A DNA stretch of 64,000 nt from Rhodobiaceae bacterium (GCA_021404525.1 JAAWWE010000004.1:124001-188000); one strand, 5' to 3'. Shown: positions 44,299 through 56,557, counted from the stretch's first letter. Notes: generated by a model from the letters alone, not told the origin. Made by a program: numbers and translations.

Positions 44299-46224
44299 AT
44301 GAATACGCAAATCTCCCGCCGCGCCATTTCCATTGCCACGCTTGTGCTGCTTGCGGTTTTCTTTGTGGCAGTGAATCTGTTTTCCAACATTTCGTTTCGC
44401 ACCAGTCGGATTGACCTGACGCAGAGCTCTTTGTTTACGCTGTCCGATGGCACGCGGAACATGCTGCAGGAAATCGAAGAGCCGATCACGCTGCGCTTCT
44501 TCTTCTCTGAGTCCCTTGCGACGGATTATCCGCGTATTCGGACCTATGCGGGCCGCGTGCGCGATATCCTCGAAGAAATGCGTTCCTATTCCGATGGCAA
44601 TCTCGTCCTTGAAGTGATTGATCCGGAGCCTTTCTCTGAAGAAGAAGACCGGGCTCAATCGCTCGGGCTTAAAGGTGCGCCGACGACAGAAGGTGAAGTC
44701 ATCTATTTCGGCCTTGCAGGCAGCAATCTGGTTGATGGGCTTGAGGCCATTCCCTTCTTCACCGATGAGCGGGAAGAATATCTGGAATATGACGTGGCGC
44801 GTCTCATCCAGAACCTGAAGCGTCCTGAAAAGCCGGTGCTGGGTATTGTCACCAATATTCCGCTTGATACAGGTGCTGGCGGTTTGCAGGCAGCCATGCG
44901 CGGCGAGAGCCAGTCTTTCCTCATCTATGACGAGCTCCTGGACAGGTTTTCTCTTGAGTTTCTGGAGCAGGACTTTGAGTCCATTCCGAACTCCATTGAC
45001 GTGGTGATGATTGCGCATCCCAAGCCTTTGGATGCGCAAACGACCTATGCCATTGACCAGTTCATGATGCGCGGTGGTCGCGCCCTTGTCTTTCTCGACC
45101 CGCATTCAGAGGTAAGCCTTACTGCTGGACCAAATGGTCAGCCGGTGCAGGGTTATACGGAAGCCTCAAGCCTTGATCAGCTGATGGCCAGCTGGGGTGT
45201 TGATCTTGACCCGACCAAGGTGATCGGCGACCGGGACAATGCGCAACGCGTGCAGGCCGGGCGGAATGTGCGCCGCCAGCAGACAGATTATGTTGTCTGG
45301 ATGGCGCTTGGACCGGATGATGCCAATAGCGATGATGTTGTGACGGCGGATATTGACCGTCTCAACCTTGGCACGGTTGGCCATCTTGTGCCCCGCGAGG
45401 ATGCAACAACATCTTTCACGCCTATCCTCAGCTCCTCGACAGATTCCATGTTGCTTGATCTGGAGTTTGTGAAGACCGGGCCGACACCTGATGCGCTTCT
45501 TCGAGCGTTTGAGCCGACGGATGAGGCTTATGTGATCGCGGCGCGGGTTTCCGGGCCTCTCAAGTCTGCTTTCCCGGATGGACCTCCACCGCCAAGTGAA
45601 GATGTGCAGCCGGGCGCCTCACCCAACCCGGACGATTATCTGGCTCAGTCAACTGGTGATGCAAATCTCATCATTGTTGCGGACTCTGAAATTTTTGATG
45701 ACCGGTTCTGGGTGCAGGAGCAGAGCTATCTCGGAGAGCGGATCGCGATCCCGATGGCTGACAATGCGACCTTTGTTCTGAATGCCGTGGATAATCTTAT
45801 GGGGTCTAATGATCTCATCTCGCTCCGCGCGCGTGAAAAGTCTGAACGGCCTTTCCTGGTGGTCGACGAATTGCGCCGCGAGGCTGAGGCCACCTTCCTT
45901 GCAGAAGAAGAAGCGCTGCAGGCGAAGATTGCCGAGACAGAAGAACGTCTTGCGGCTCTGCAAACGCGGGCACCGGCAGGTGCGGATGTGGAAGAGTTTC
46001 TTTCTGAAGATGAAGCGCAGGAGATCCGGAAGTTCCGTGCAGAGCTTGGCGAGAGCCGCACCGCGTTGCGCGATGTGCAACGTAATTTGCGGCGTGGCAT
46101 TGAAGATCTCGGGTCGACGGTCCGCTTTGTGAATGTGGCGCTGGTTCCGCTTCTGATTGCGGGACTTGCATTAATATTGGCGCTTCTTCGCGCGCAGCGG
46201 CGGAAACGCCGCGCTGGACTTTAA
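44299..46224 (+). CDS. gldG: GldG-like periplasmic ABC accessory protein
   Basis: 641 residues. One N-terminal helix (about 9-30), a large periplasmic portion beginning with the FRTSRIDLTQSSLFTLSDGTRN motif of the family, an acidic/Gln coiled coil (about 535-600) and a C-terminal helix (VALVPLLIAGLALILALLR) with a basic tail. GldG has a role in gliding in Bacteroidetes; in alphaproteobacteria the function is unknown. Four bases after gldF. Confidence 0.92.
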   Translation: MNTQISRRAISIATLVLLAVFFVAVNLFSNISFRTSRIDLTQSSLFTLSDGTRNMLQEIEEPITLRFFFSESLATDYPRIRTYAGRVRDILEEMRSYSDGNLVLEVIDPEPFSEEEDRAQSLGLKGAPTTEGEVIYFGLAGSNLVDGLEAIPFFTDEREEYLEYDVARLIQNLKRPEKPVLGIVTNIPLDTGAGGLQAAMRGESQSFLIYDELLDRFSLEFLEQDFESIPNSIDVVMIAHPKPLDAQTTYAIDQFMMRGGRALVFLDPHSEVSLTAGPNGQPVQGYTEASSLDQLMASWGVDLDPTKVIGDRDNAQRVQAGRNVRRQQTDYVVWMALGPDDANSDDVVTADIDRLNLGTVGHLVPREDATTSFTPILSSSTDSMLLDLEFVKTGPTPDALLRAFEPTDEAYVIAARVSGPLKSAFPDGPPPPSEDVQPGASPNPDDYLAQSTGDANLIIVADSEIFDDRFWVQEQSYLGERIAIPMADNATFVLNAVDNLMGSNDLISLRAREKSERPFLVVDELRREAEATFLAEEEALQAKIAETEERLAALQTRAPAGADVEEFLSEDEAQEIRKFRAELGESRTALRDVQRNLRRGIEDLGSTVRFVNVALVPLLIAGLALILALLRAQRRKRRAGL

Positions 46225-46235
46225 GGAGCGCGTTT

Positions 46236-47351
46236 ATGAGCCAGATACAGGATACGCTGCGCACGGCGGGACCCCTCCGCAATCTGCTGATTTTGGCAGC
46301 GGTGACGCTTTTCTTTGTGGTGGCGGCTGCTGTCGCGCTCTCGACGCAGCGTGAGGCGACCTCGGTTCGCTTTGACCCAGTCCTCTTTTTCCCTGACCTG
46401 AACGATAAAGTCGGGCAAGCAACGCGGCTGGTCTACACGACCGGGCAGGGCATGCAGGGTACCGCCAACATCACCATTGAGCGTGATGATGAAGGCACCT
46501 GGCGAGTGCTTGAGCGGGAGGGATATCCCGCGCGGGTCGACCGGGTCCGCAAAACCATTCTGGGGCTGACGGAACTTGAGGCGTTTGAACCGCGCACATC
46601 CAATCCCGAATGGCACCGTAATCTCGGTCTGCTGGAGCCGGAAAATCTCGGCCGTGCGGTGCGCGTGCAATTGCTCGATAAGGACGGCAATGAGATTGCC
46701 GGCCTTCTTGCCGGTGAAATTGTTGAAGCGACTGCTGACCTGCAGGGCCGCGGGTTCCTTTATGTCCGCCGTGACGGTGAAGATCAGACCTGGCTTGCTC
46801 GCGGGGCGATCTCTCTTGATAAGGAAGTTTCCAACTGGCTCGACACCAGTGTTGTCGATCTTCCGCTGGAGCGTATTCATAAGGTGACGCTCTGGGAGGG
46901 CTCAGAGACACCTGTCATCCTTTCGCGGTCTAAACCTGAGCATCCAAACTTCATCATCGAGAATGTGCCCGAAGGATCTGTCTCCCGCGGTGCGCCGATT
47001 GTGAATGCGAGTGCCACGGCGTTTGCCGGCTTTGAGTTTCAGGACGCCGTTCCGGTTGAGTCCATCATTTTCAACAATCCGCCAGTCTCAAGCATTGAAA
47101 CCTTCAATGGCCTGAAGCTCACACTGACCATGACCGGGGCAGGCTCGGGCATGTGGGCGAAGATTGTCGCCTCTGTTGATCCGGCGCGACTTGAAGAAGG
47201 TGCAGACACTTCCGCTGCCGAGGCGGAGGCTGCGGAGATTAACGGTCGGATTGGCGAATGGGCTTATAAGCTGGACCAGAATGTCGGCCTGCGCCTTACA
47301 CAGACCATGGGTGAACTCACCCGCCCCATCACAGAGCCGACAGCGCCTTAA
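46236..47351 (+). CDS. DUF4340 family membrane-anchored protein
   Basis: 371 residues. N-terminal helix (NLLILAAVTLFFVVAAAVAL), then a long periplasmic beta-rich region with two DUF4340-type repeats (VDRVRKTILGLTELEAFEPRTSNPEWHRNLGL). It regularly follows gldG-type genes, so it is likely part of the same complex. Twelve bases after gldG, last in the operon. Confidence 0.88.
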   Translation: MSQIQDTLRTAGPLRNLLILAAVTLFFVVAAAVALSTQREATSVRFDPVLFFPDLNDKVGQATRLVYTTGQGMQGTANITIERDDEGTWRVLEREGYPARVDRVRKTILGLTELEAFEPRTSNPEWHRNLGLLEPENLGRAVRVQLLDKDGNEIAGLLAGEIVEATADLQGRGFLYVRRDGEDQTWLARGAISLDKEVSNWLDTSVVDLPLERIHKVTLWEGSETPVILSRSKPEHPNFIIENVPEGSVSRGAPIVNASATAFAGFEFQDAVPVESIIFNNPPVSSIETFNGLKLTLTMTGAGSGMWAKIVASVDPARLEEGADTSAAEAEAAEINGRIGEWAYKLDQNVGLRLTQTMGELTRPITEPTAP

Positions 47352-47355
47352 CGGC

Positions 47356-48090
47356 TCAAAGCGCGTTCATATCAAGGCGGGCGGCGCCGAGGATCTGCCC
47401 ATTGCCTTCCACCTGAAGGATGGCGGCGCATCCGTCATAGGTTTGTCCTACTAGATCGCTCTTTGGCAGGGTGAGGCTGATCGCCTCGCCTTTCCACATG
47501 CCCACGGGCACCATTTCGCGCACGACATTGGAATAGGTGATGGTTTCGCCGGCGTTCTCGCCCCGTTCGATGATGACGGGTGTTTCTTTTACATAGCGGA
47601 CAAGCCAGAGGGTTGCTTCCTGGTTCGTCGCACGTGCGCCGACATTCAGCTGAACGCTGTCGCCATCTGATAGGAAGTCGATGGCGACGTCTTCTTCTCT
47701 CATTTCACGGCGAAGGTCGATGGCACTGTTCACGTGGCCGGTTCGGGAGCCGACCGCATCTTCAACGCCGTCAATCACCATTTGCGGCGTATAGACGGAG
47801 CGGCCACCGAGATTTTGTACATAGGCGCGCTGACGGTCTGTGAAGGCTTGTTTCGCAAGCGTGTCCCGCCAGCCGAGATAGTCCCAGATATTAACGGGCA
47901 GAGAGAGGGCCAGCACGTCCTCGCGTTTTGCCAGATCATTCAGAAACGCGTCTGCCGGTGGACAGGACGAACAGCCCTGGCTCGTGAAGAGTTCCACAAC
48001 AATGGGTCGTTCGCCCGCTTGGGCAAAGGGGGTCAAGGCGCACATGCTGATGCTGAGTGCGAGTACGGATTTGGCGAGACGGTTTTTCAT
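47356..48090 (-). CDS. DUF1223 family periplasmic thioredoxin-like protein
   Basis: 244 residues. A signal peptide ends AQA|GERP. VVELFTSQGCSSCPPADAFL has a C-x-x-C redox-type motif in a thioredoxin-like fold, and YTPQMVIDGVEDAVGS is the conserved cis-Pro region. Function unknown; a thiol or copper-related role is possible by analogy. Convergent with the DUF4340 gene. Confidence 0.9.
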   Translation of the reverse strand: MKNRLAKSVLALSISMCALTPFAQAGERPIVVELFTSQGCSSCPPADAFLNDLAKREDVLALSLPVNIWDYLGWRDTLAKQAFTDRQRAYVQNLGGRSVYTPQMVIDGVEDAVGSRTGHVNSAIDLRREMREEDVAIDFLSDGDSVQLNVGARATNQEATLWLVRYVKETPVIIERGENAGETITYSNVVREMVPVGMWKGEAISLTLPKSDLVGQTYDGCAAILQVEGNGQILGAARLDMNAL

Positions 48091-48233
48091 GCCCCCAACA
48101 TAGGAAGGGGCTGGCGTCCAAGCGAGTAAATTTGAGGTGAGGCCACTGTGAGTGGGGCCGTTTACCTTTGCCCCGTCGTGTTTCCGAGCCGGTAAGATCA
48201 GCCCCGCCTGTTGAGCGTATGAGGTACAAAAAA

Positions 48234-48259
48234 GGGCGCTCCAGATGACTGGAACGCCC
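48234..48259 (-). terminator. Rho-independent terminator of the aconitase gene
   Basis: gggcgctccag / ctggaacgccc pair at 10 of 11 positions (one G-T) with a 4-base loop. On the minus strand it is followed by TTTTTT, about 25 bases after the aconitase stop. Confidence 0.92.
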
Positions 48260-48283
48260 CATTTTCTGTTGTTTTATCGCTGT

Positions 48284-51550
<3,267 letters not shown>

Positions 51551-51664
51551 GGGGTCCGCTCTCCTCAAAAATGTGGTGCTGCGCCAAATGGCGCGCCCGC
51601 GCCAATCGACGGGGCGGACTATAGTCAGAAACATGTGCCAAGGCTATGGCCGGAAGGGGGCAAT

Positions 51665-51724
51665 ATGACGGATAATGAGCAAAAATATGTGTCTCAAGAC
51701 CTGTTTGTTTTGGGATGGTTTTGA
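51665..51724 (+). CDS. Putative 19-codon upstream ORF before the enoyl-CoA hydratase gene
   Basis: ATG 51665 follows GGAAGGGGG at good spacing. It encodes 19 residues ending VLGWF, and stops 23 bases before the next ATG. It could be a leader peptide coupling translation, or chance. No family can be assigned at this length. Confidence 0.3.
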   Translation: MTDNEQKYVSQDLFVLGWF

Positions 51725-51747
51725 GGCAATTGAGAACAGGTTGCGAG

Positions 51748-52554
51748 ATGGCAGTAAGAACAGAAAAAAATGGCGCCGTAACGACGGTCATTCTCGACCG
51801 ACCGGATGTGCGAAACGCTGTGGATCGGGCGACAGCAGAGGAGCTTGCAGAAGCCTTTCTTGCATTTGAGCGGGATGATGAGGCCTCTGTTGGGGTTTTT
51901 GTTGGGGCAAATGGAACTTTCTGCGCAGGCGCTGATTTGAAGGCGGTCGCTCAAGGTGGCGGTAGTGGGAATAGTGTTTCCCCGGCTGGTACCGGGCTTC
52001 AGTTTGATCGCCTGGCTGCTGACGGCCCTATGGGACCTTCGCGGATGGTGCTCTCCAAACCGGTCATCGGTGCGATTTCCGGTTATGCGGTTGCTGGCGG
52101 TATGGAGCTCGCGCTCTGGTGCGATATGCGTGTCATGGAAGCAGATGCCGTGATGGGGGTTTTCTGCCGACGCTGGGGCGTGCCATTGGTTGATGGCGGG
52201 ACCGTGCGTCTTCCCCGTCTCATTGGCCATTCTCGGGCGATGGATTTGATCCTGACCGGACGTCCAGTGGATGCTGAAGAAGCGCTGAGTTTTGGGCTTG
52301 CGAACCGGGTGGTGCCCGCAGGCGAAGGGCGCGCGGCGGCCGAGGCGCTTGCAGCGGAACTGGCTCGGTTCCCTCAAAACTGCCTGCGCAGTGACCGCAT
52401 GTCTGCCTATGAGCAATGGGACCTTCCTTACGACCGGGCGATGGCCGGTGAAACTGTCCGGGGGCGTGCGGTGCTCGCGTCCGGTGAAACCGTTGCCGGT
52501 GCCACGCGGTTTGCGGGTGGTAAGGGACGAGGCGGCAATTTTGACGACATCTGA
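51748..52554 (+). CDS. Enoyl-CoA hydratase/isomerase family protein (crotonase fold)
   Basis: 268 residues. VTTVILDRPDVRNAVDRATAEEL is the crotonase start, and GTFCAGADLKAVAQGG and GYAVAGGMELALWCDMRVMEADAVMGVFCRRWGVPLVDGG form the oxyanion hole and active site, including Glu in GGMELALWC. Substrate unknown. ATG 51748 gives the family length. Its end overlaps ccmA by 14 bases. Confidence 0.9.
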   Translation: MAVRTEKNGAVTTVILDRPDVRNAVDRATAEELAEAFLAFERDDEASVGVFVGANGTFCAGADLKAVAQGGGSGNSVSPAGTGLQFDRLAADGPMGPSRMVLSKPVIGAISGYAVAGGMELALWCDMRVMEADAVMGVFCRRWGVPLVDGGTVRLPRLIGHSRAMDLILTGRPVDAEEALSFGLANRVVPAGEGRAAAEALAAELARFPQNCLRSDRMSAYEQWDLPYDRAMAGETVRGRAVLASGETVAGATRFAGGKGRGGNFDDI

Positions 52555-53197
52555 GCCGCTGGCGGGCCTGACCGTCACCAACCTTTCCTGCGTGCGGGGC
52601 GAGCGCGATGTGTTTCGTGATCTGTCTTTTCATGTGGCCGCCGGTGAGATGCTGACCCTTGTGGGACCGAACGGGTCCGGCAAATCCAGTCTTTTGCGCC
52701 AGCTTGCCGGGTTGCTGGAGGTATCAGGTGGCGACATCACCTTGCAGGGTGCGCATGAGGACCAAACCGTCGCGGATCTTGTGCTTTATGCGGGGCATCA
52801 GGATGCGGTGAAAGCGCCGCTTAGTGTGTTTGAAAACCTAAGTTTCTGGGCTGAGTTCTACGGTGTCGCTGTTGCCCATGTGGAGCCAGCCCTTGAAGCC
52901 TTCCGGCTTGATCATTTAGGACACTTACCCGCCGGTGTTTTGTCAGCCGGGCAAAAGCGGCGGTTGGGGCTGTCGCGACTCGCCCTTTTGGATCGACCCC
53001 TCTGGCTGCTCGATGAACCCACTGTCTCTCTCGATACAGCAAGCATTTCTGCGCTTGCAGATCTTATGCGGGGCCATCTCGGCTCAGGCGGGAGTATTAT
53101 CGCTGCAACCCATGTTGATCTCAGGCTTGAGGGCACGCGGACATTAGATCTGAGCAGCAAAGGGGACTTGAGCAGTACCGGGGGGGCACCGTCATGA
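52541..53197 (+). CDS. ccmA: Haem exporter ATPase CcmA
   Basis: 218 residues from a TTG start with GAGGCGG just upstream; the longer open frame upstream is the shadow of the hydratase gene. GPNGSGKSSLLRQLAGLL (Walker A), LSAGQKRRLGLSRLALLD (signature) and LWLLDEPTVSLD (Walker B) fit CcmA. With CcmB and CcmC it releases haem-loaded CcmE during cytochrome c assembly. Overlaps ccmB by ATGA. Confidence 0.95.
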   Translation: MTTSEPLAGLTVTNLSCVRGERDVFRDLSFHVAAGEMLTLVGPNGSGKSSLLRQLAGLLEVSGGDITLQGAHEDQTVADLVLYAGHQDAVKAPLSVFENLSFWAEFYGVAVAHVEPALEAFRLDHLGHLPAGVLSAGQKRRLGLSRLALLDRPLWLLDEPTVSLDTASISALADLMRGHLGSGGSIIAATHVDLRLEGTRTLDLSSKGDLSSTGGAPS

Positions 53198-53868
53198 ATG
53201 CCTTCTTTTCCCTGGTCCAGCGTGATGTGCGGCTTGCCACCCGGGTTGGCGGCGGTGGCGGGATGGCGGTCTTTTTCTTTCTGATTGTGCTGTCGATCGT
53301 CCCGTTTGGGATCGGTCCGGATCTCAATCTGCTCACCCGCATTGCCCCGGGCATGTTGTGGGTGGCCTTGCTTCTTTCTGCTTTGCTCACTCTTGATCGC
53401 TTGTTTCAGGCAGATCAGGAAGATGGCACGCTTGACCTGCTGGTTTTGGCGCCCCAACCGTTGGAGCTCACGGTGCTGGCAAAAGCGGTCAGCCATTGGC
53501 TTACAACGGGCCTGCCGCTGGTGATTGCAGCGCCGGTCCTGGGGTTGATGCTCAATCTGCCGCTTGAGGGCATGCTGCCGCTCATGGGGGCCATGCTGGT
53601 CGGGTCTCCCGCCTTGTCTCTTATGGGCGCGGTGGGTGCGGCTCTCTCCGTAGGTGTGCGGCGGGGCGGTCTGCTGATATCGCTGCTTGTGCTGCCCTTT
53701 TACTTACCGGTACTCATCTTCGGGGTGAGTGCCAGCCGGGCAGCCCTTGTGGCGGTGCCGGGCGATTTGGGCGGGCAATCCTTGGCTTTGCTGGGGGCGG
53801 TGAGCCTTGCATCCCTGGTGGTAGGGCCGGTCGGTGGGGCCGCTGCGCTCCGGGTTGCGGTCAAATGA
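53194..53868 (+). CDS. ccmB: Haem exporter permease CcmB
   Basis: 224 residues, six hydrophobic segments. FFFLIVLSIVPFGIGPDLNLLTRIAPGMLWVALLLSALLTLDRLFQADQEDGTLDLL is the strongly conserved CcmB block. It forms the membrane part of the CcmAB complex. Starts inside the ccmA stop. Confidence 0.97.
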   Translation: MNAFFSLVQRDVRLATRVGGGGGMAVFFFLIVLSIVPFGIGPDLNLLTRIAPGMLWVALLLSALLTLDRLFQADQEDGTLDLLVLAPQPLELTVLAKAVSHWLTTGLPLVIAAPVLGLMLNLPLEGMLPLMGAMLVGSPALSLMGAVGAALSVGVRRGGLLISLLVLPFYLPVLIFGVSASRAALVAVPGDLGGQSLALLGAVSLASLVVGPVGGAAALRVAVK

Positions 53869-53952
53869 GGTATGGGGACATGGAAACCTGCGGCGACATG
53901 CCCTTCGAACGTGACTTGCTGGTCTGCACTTGGCGGGCTACATCAGACTGAT

Positions 53953-54684
53953 ATGGCCTGGTCAATTCACACATATGCCAATCCGACGCGGTTTATGAAC
54001 TTCTCCGCGATTGTGCTGCCTTATGTCTGGGCGCTTGCCGGGGCGGGTATTGGGATCGGCCTCTATCTGTCCTTCTTTGTGGCACCGCCTGACTATCAGC
54101 AAGGCGACAGTGTGCGGATCATGTTTGTGCATGTGCCCTCTGCCTGGCTTTCTCAGTTCGGTTACGGGACCATGGTGGCCTCAAGCATTGTGGCGCTCAT
54201 TTTCCGTCATCCACTGGCAGATGTGGCGGCGAAATCTGCTGCCCCCATTGGTGCTGTCTTTACGTTCCTCGCTCTTGTTGCAGGTGGTTTGTGGGGCAAA
54301 CCCATGTGGGGCACCTATTGGGTGTGGGATGCGCGCACGACGTCCACGCTGGTGCTGCTCTTCATCTATCTCGGCTATATGGCGCTCTGGGCTACCATTG
54401 AAGACCCCAACCGGGCGGCACGTGTGGCTGCGGTGCTTGCAATTGTTGGGGCGGTCAATCTCCCCATCATCCGCTTCTCGGTGGATTGGTGGAATACGCT
54501 TCACCAGCCTGCAAGCGTCTTCCGCCTTGATGGGCCTACTATCCATTCGTCCCTGCTTTGGCCGCTTTTTGTTGTGGCGCTGGGCTTTACGTTTTTCTTC
54601 ATCGGCGTCTTGATGGTGCGCATGCGGGCGGAAATTCTGCGCCGCAAAGTACGCACCCTTCAGATGCAACAGGCGGCAGCGTAG
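53953..54684 (+). CDS. ccmC: Haem chaperone CcmC
   Basis: 243 residues, six helices. The tryptophan-rich haem-handling motif WGKPMWGTYWVWDARTTSTLVL is intact, and conserved His lie in FVHVPSAW and LHQPAS. It loads haem onto CcmE. ATG 53953 matches family length; an ATG at 53872 would add 27 unmatched residues with GAGG only two bases away. Confidence 0.95.
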   Translation: MAWSIHTYANPTRFMNFSAIVLPYVWALAGAGIGIGLYLSFFVAPPDYQQGDSVRIMFVHVPSAWLSQFGYGTMVASSIVALIFRHPLADVAAKSAAPIGAVFTFLALVAGGLWGKPMWGTYWVWDARTTSTLVLLFIYLGYMALWATIEDPNRAARVAAVLAIVGAVNLPIIRFSVDWWNTLHQPASVFRLDGPTIHSSLLWPLFVVALGFTFFFIGVLMVRMRAEILRRKVRTLQMQQAAA

Positions 54685-54688
54685 TCTC

Positions 54689-54865
54689 ATGAATAGCTGG
54701 GCAGAATTCTTCAATATGGGCGGGTATGGACCCTATATCTGGTCGTCCTTTCTGATTGCTGTCATTGTGATGGCGGGCCTTGCTTTGCAAAGCTGGTGGG
54801 ACCTCAAGAAACAAAAGCGGCTGGTTGCAGAATTGGAAGCGCGCGCGGAGCGCAAGCGCATATGA
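54689..54865 (+). CDS. ccmD: Cytochrome c maturation protein CcmD
   Basis: 58 residues. MNSWAEFFNMGGYGPYIWSS is the CcmD signature, followed by one membrane helix and a Lys/Arg/Glu-rich cytoplasmic tail. It helps release haem-CcmE from CcmABC. It starts four bases after the ccmC stop and overlaps ccmG by ATGA. Confidence 0.95.
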   Translation: MNSWAEFFNMGGYGPYIWSSFLIAVIVMAGLALQSWWDLKKQKRLVAELEARAERKRI

Positions 54866-55440
54866 AGCTCGCGACGCTTCTGCCCATTGCCGGGTTTTTG
54901 GGCCTTGCCGCGCTCTTTTATGTTGCGATCTTTGGGGGAGACCCCTCAGAGGTTCCCTCCGCCCTTTTGGGCAAGCCGGTGCCCGAGTTCACACTGCCCG
55001 CAGTTGAGGATACGGGCGTTCCGGGGTTTGCAACGGCTGACCTGCTCCAGGGTGAGGTCACCGTGGTGAATGTCTGGGCTTCCTGGTGTGTGCCCTGCCG
55101 ACAGGAACACCCGCTTCTGGAGGCGCTGGCGCGGGAGAGTGGCGCGCCCATTTTTGGGCTCAACTATAAAGATAGTGGGGATGCTGCTCAGAGGTTCCTG
55201 GCGACCCTTGGAAACCCGTTTGCCCGCGTTGGTGCAGACCGTGACGGGCGCGTCTCCATCGATTGGGGTGTGTATGGCGTGCCGGAAACCTTTGTGGTTG
55301 ATGGTGAAGGAAAGATCGTTCTCAAACATGTCGGGGCAATCGATCCGGAAAGTCTCACTCAGAAGATTTTGCCCGCTATTGAGCGCGCCCGGGGGCTCGA
55401 CTTGTCCCCAGCTTCCCCAGAAGCCTCCGGTGGCCTTTAA
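54862..55440 (+). CDS. ccmG: Thiol:disulfide interchange protein CcmG/DsbE
   Basis: 192 residues. One N-terminal helix anchors a periplasmic thioredoxin-like domain with WASWCVPCRQEHPLLEAL (C-V-P-C active site) and GVYGVPETFVVD (cis-Pro). It reduces apocytochrome c cysteines before haem attachment. Last gene of this ccm cluster; ccmE, ccmF and ccmH are not in the window. Confidence 0.96.
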   Translation: MKLATLLPIAGFLGLAALFYVAIFGGDPSEVPSALLGKPVPEFTLPAVEDTGVPGFATADLLQGEVTVVNVWASWCVPCRQEHPLLEALARESGAPIFGLNYKDSGDAAQRFLATLGNPFARVGADRDGRVSIDWGVYGVPETFVVDGEGKIVLKHVGAIDPESLTQKILPAIERARGLDLSPASPEASGGL

Positions 55441-55526
55441 GCGTTTGTTAGCCCTAACTGTTTCATAATCGCAAATATCCCAGGGTTTGGGCCAAATCGC
55501 GATTTTTTAGGGTTACTCCTTCGTAA

Positions 55527-55934
55527 ATGAAACCGGTGGTCAGTGCAGCACAGATAGCCGCTCAGGCGTATGCGCAGAAGGTCAATGCGCCCCGCAGCAC
55601 CGCTCCGTCTGCATTTGTTGTGGACGCAAAGGCCGCTCCGTCCAAGGGTGCGACACCGGTTCGCCGGATTTCAGAAGAGACCGAAGCCTTCAAGATTGAG
55701 ATCAGTGCAGAAGCACTGGATGCAGCCAACCGCGACGGCGGTCGCAGCGCGCAAGTCGCGGACACGTCGATTGCCGAAAGCGCTGATGATGTTGCTGAGC
55801 TCACCTTCCAGCCTGTCGATAGCGTTTCAGTCAATAGTGGGCGCCGTGAGGCTCCCTTTGCCCATGAGAAATTGGCTGTGACGGAAAATGAAGCGGCGCG
55901 CAGGCCTGGCACGCTGTTAGATATCACCATCTAA
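55527..55934 (+). CDS. Small protein of unknown function
   Basis: 135 residues, no signal peptide or membrane segment. It is rich in Ala, Ser, Glu and Val and looks partly disordered. A short motif FKIEISAEALDAA lies mid-protein and the C-terminus RRPGTLLDITI is the most conserved-looking part. No family recognised. It lies 86 bases after ccmG, on the same strand. Confidence 0.6.
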   Translation: MKPVVSAAQIAAQAYAQKVNAPRSTAPSAFVVDAKAAPSKGATPVRRISEETEAFKIEISAEALDAANRDGGRSAQVADTSIAESADDVAELTFQPVDSVSVNSGRREAPFAHEKLAVTENEAARRPGTLLDITI

Positions 55935-55960
55935 GCCCAGAAAGCTCGCGCCTTAAACAA

Positions 55961-55990
55961 AAACGCCGGCGACTGGTGTCACCGGCGTTT
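55961..55990. terminator. Bidirectional terminator between the orphan and MarR genes
   Basis: Perfect 9-bp stem aaacgccgg / ccggcgttt with a 12-base loop. The minus strand continues TTTTTGTTT, so it chiefly ends the MarR transcript; the plus strand has only a short T run. Confidence 0.85.
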
Positions 55991-56011
55991 CCAACTTGTT
56001 GTCGTCAGCTT

Positions 56012-56557
56012 CTATTTGCGCCGCGTCGTTTTCTTCCGCGCTGGCGTCTTTTTCTTTGCCGTCTTCTTGCGGGTGACGACTTTCTTTTTCGGCGCTGGAG
56101 CTGCCTCTTTTGCTTCCGTCACAGCTTCTGCAAGCAGGCCTAAGTTCTTTTTAAGGTCCTTCTGCACCGTCTTTGGAATGAGCGCGAGCAGTGCTGTTTC
56201 GGCAGCTTGAGCGCCGGGCTCTGCTGCTTTCAGTGCACGGCGTCCCGCGGCTGACAGGCGAACAGAGTTGGCGCGCGCATCTTCCTTGGTGCGCTTGCGT
56301 GTGAGGAGCCCGCGATCAATCATGCGCGCGACCATGTCGGCCAAAGTAGACCGGTCGATCCCAGTCCGGTTGACGAGATCTGTTTGGCTTAGTCCTTCTG
56401 CGTCACCGACGGCGACAAGGACGACAAATTGACGGGGGGTCAGACCGCTATCACTCACGGCTTGAGCAAACTGGTCATAAGCAAATTGTTGTGTTCGACG
56501 AAGCAGGTGGCTGAGGGAACCATCCAGGTCGAAGCCTTTCGACTTACGAGTCGCCAT
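56012..56557 (-). CDS. MarR-family regulator with a Lys/Arg-rich C-terminal tail
   Basis: 181 residues. The winged-helix core is standard: LTPRQFVVLVAVGDAEGLSQTDLVNRTGIDRSTLADMVARMIDRGLLTRKRTKEDARANSVRLS. After the dimerisation helix it gains about 25 residues rich in Lys and Arg (KKKVVTRKKTAKKK, ending in TTRRK), which would bind nucleic acid non-specifically. AAGGAG precedes the ATG at 56557. It is divergent from the NUDIX gene and may regulate it or itself. The tail resembles that of the aconitase. Confidence 0.92.
   Translation of the reverse strand: MATRKSKGFDLDGSLSHLLRRTQQFAYDQFAQAVSDSGLTPRQFVVLVAVGDAEGLSQTDLVNRTGIDRSTLADMVARMIDRGLLTRKRTKEDARANSVRLSAAGRRALKAAEPGAQAAETALLALIPKTVQKDLKKNLGLLAEAVTEAKEAAPAPKKKVVTRKKTAKKKTPARKKTTRRK

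Noticed and set aside
52292..52540. Longer N-terminus for ccmA
   Set aside because: This part overlaps the enoyl-CoA hydratase frame, is Arg/Pro-rich and unlike any CcmA; TTG 52541 with a ribosome site gives the family length.
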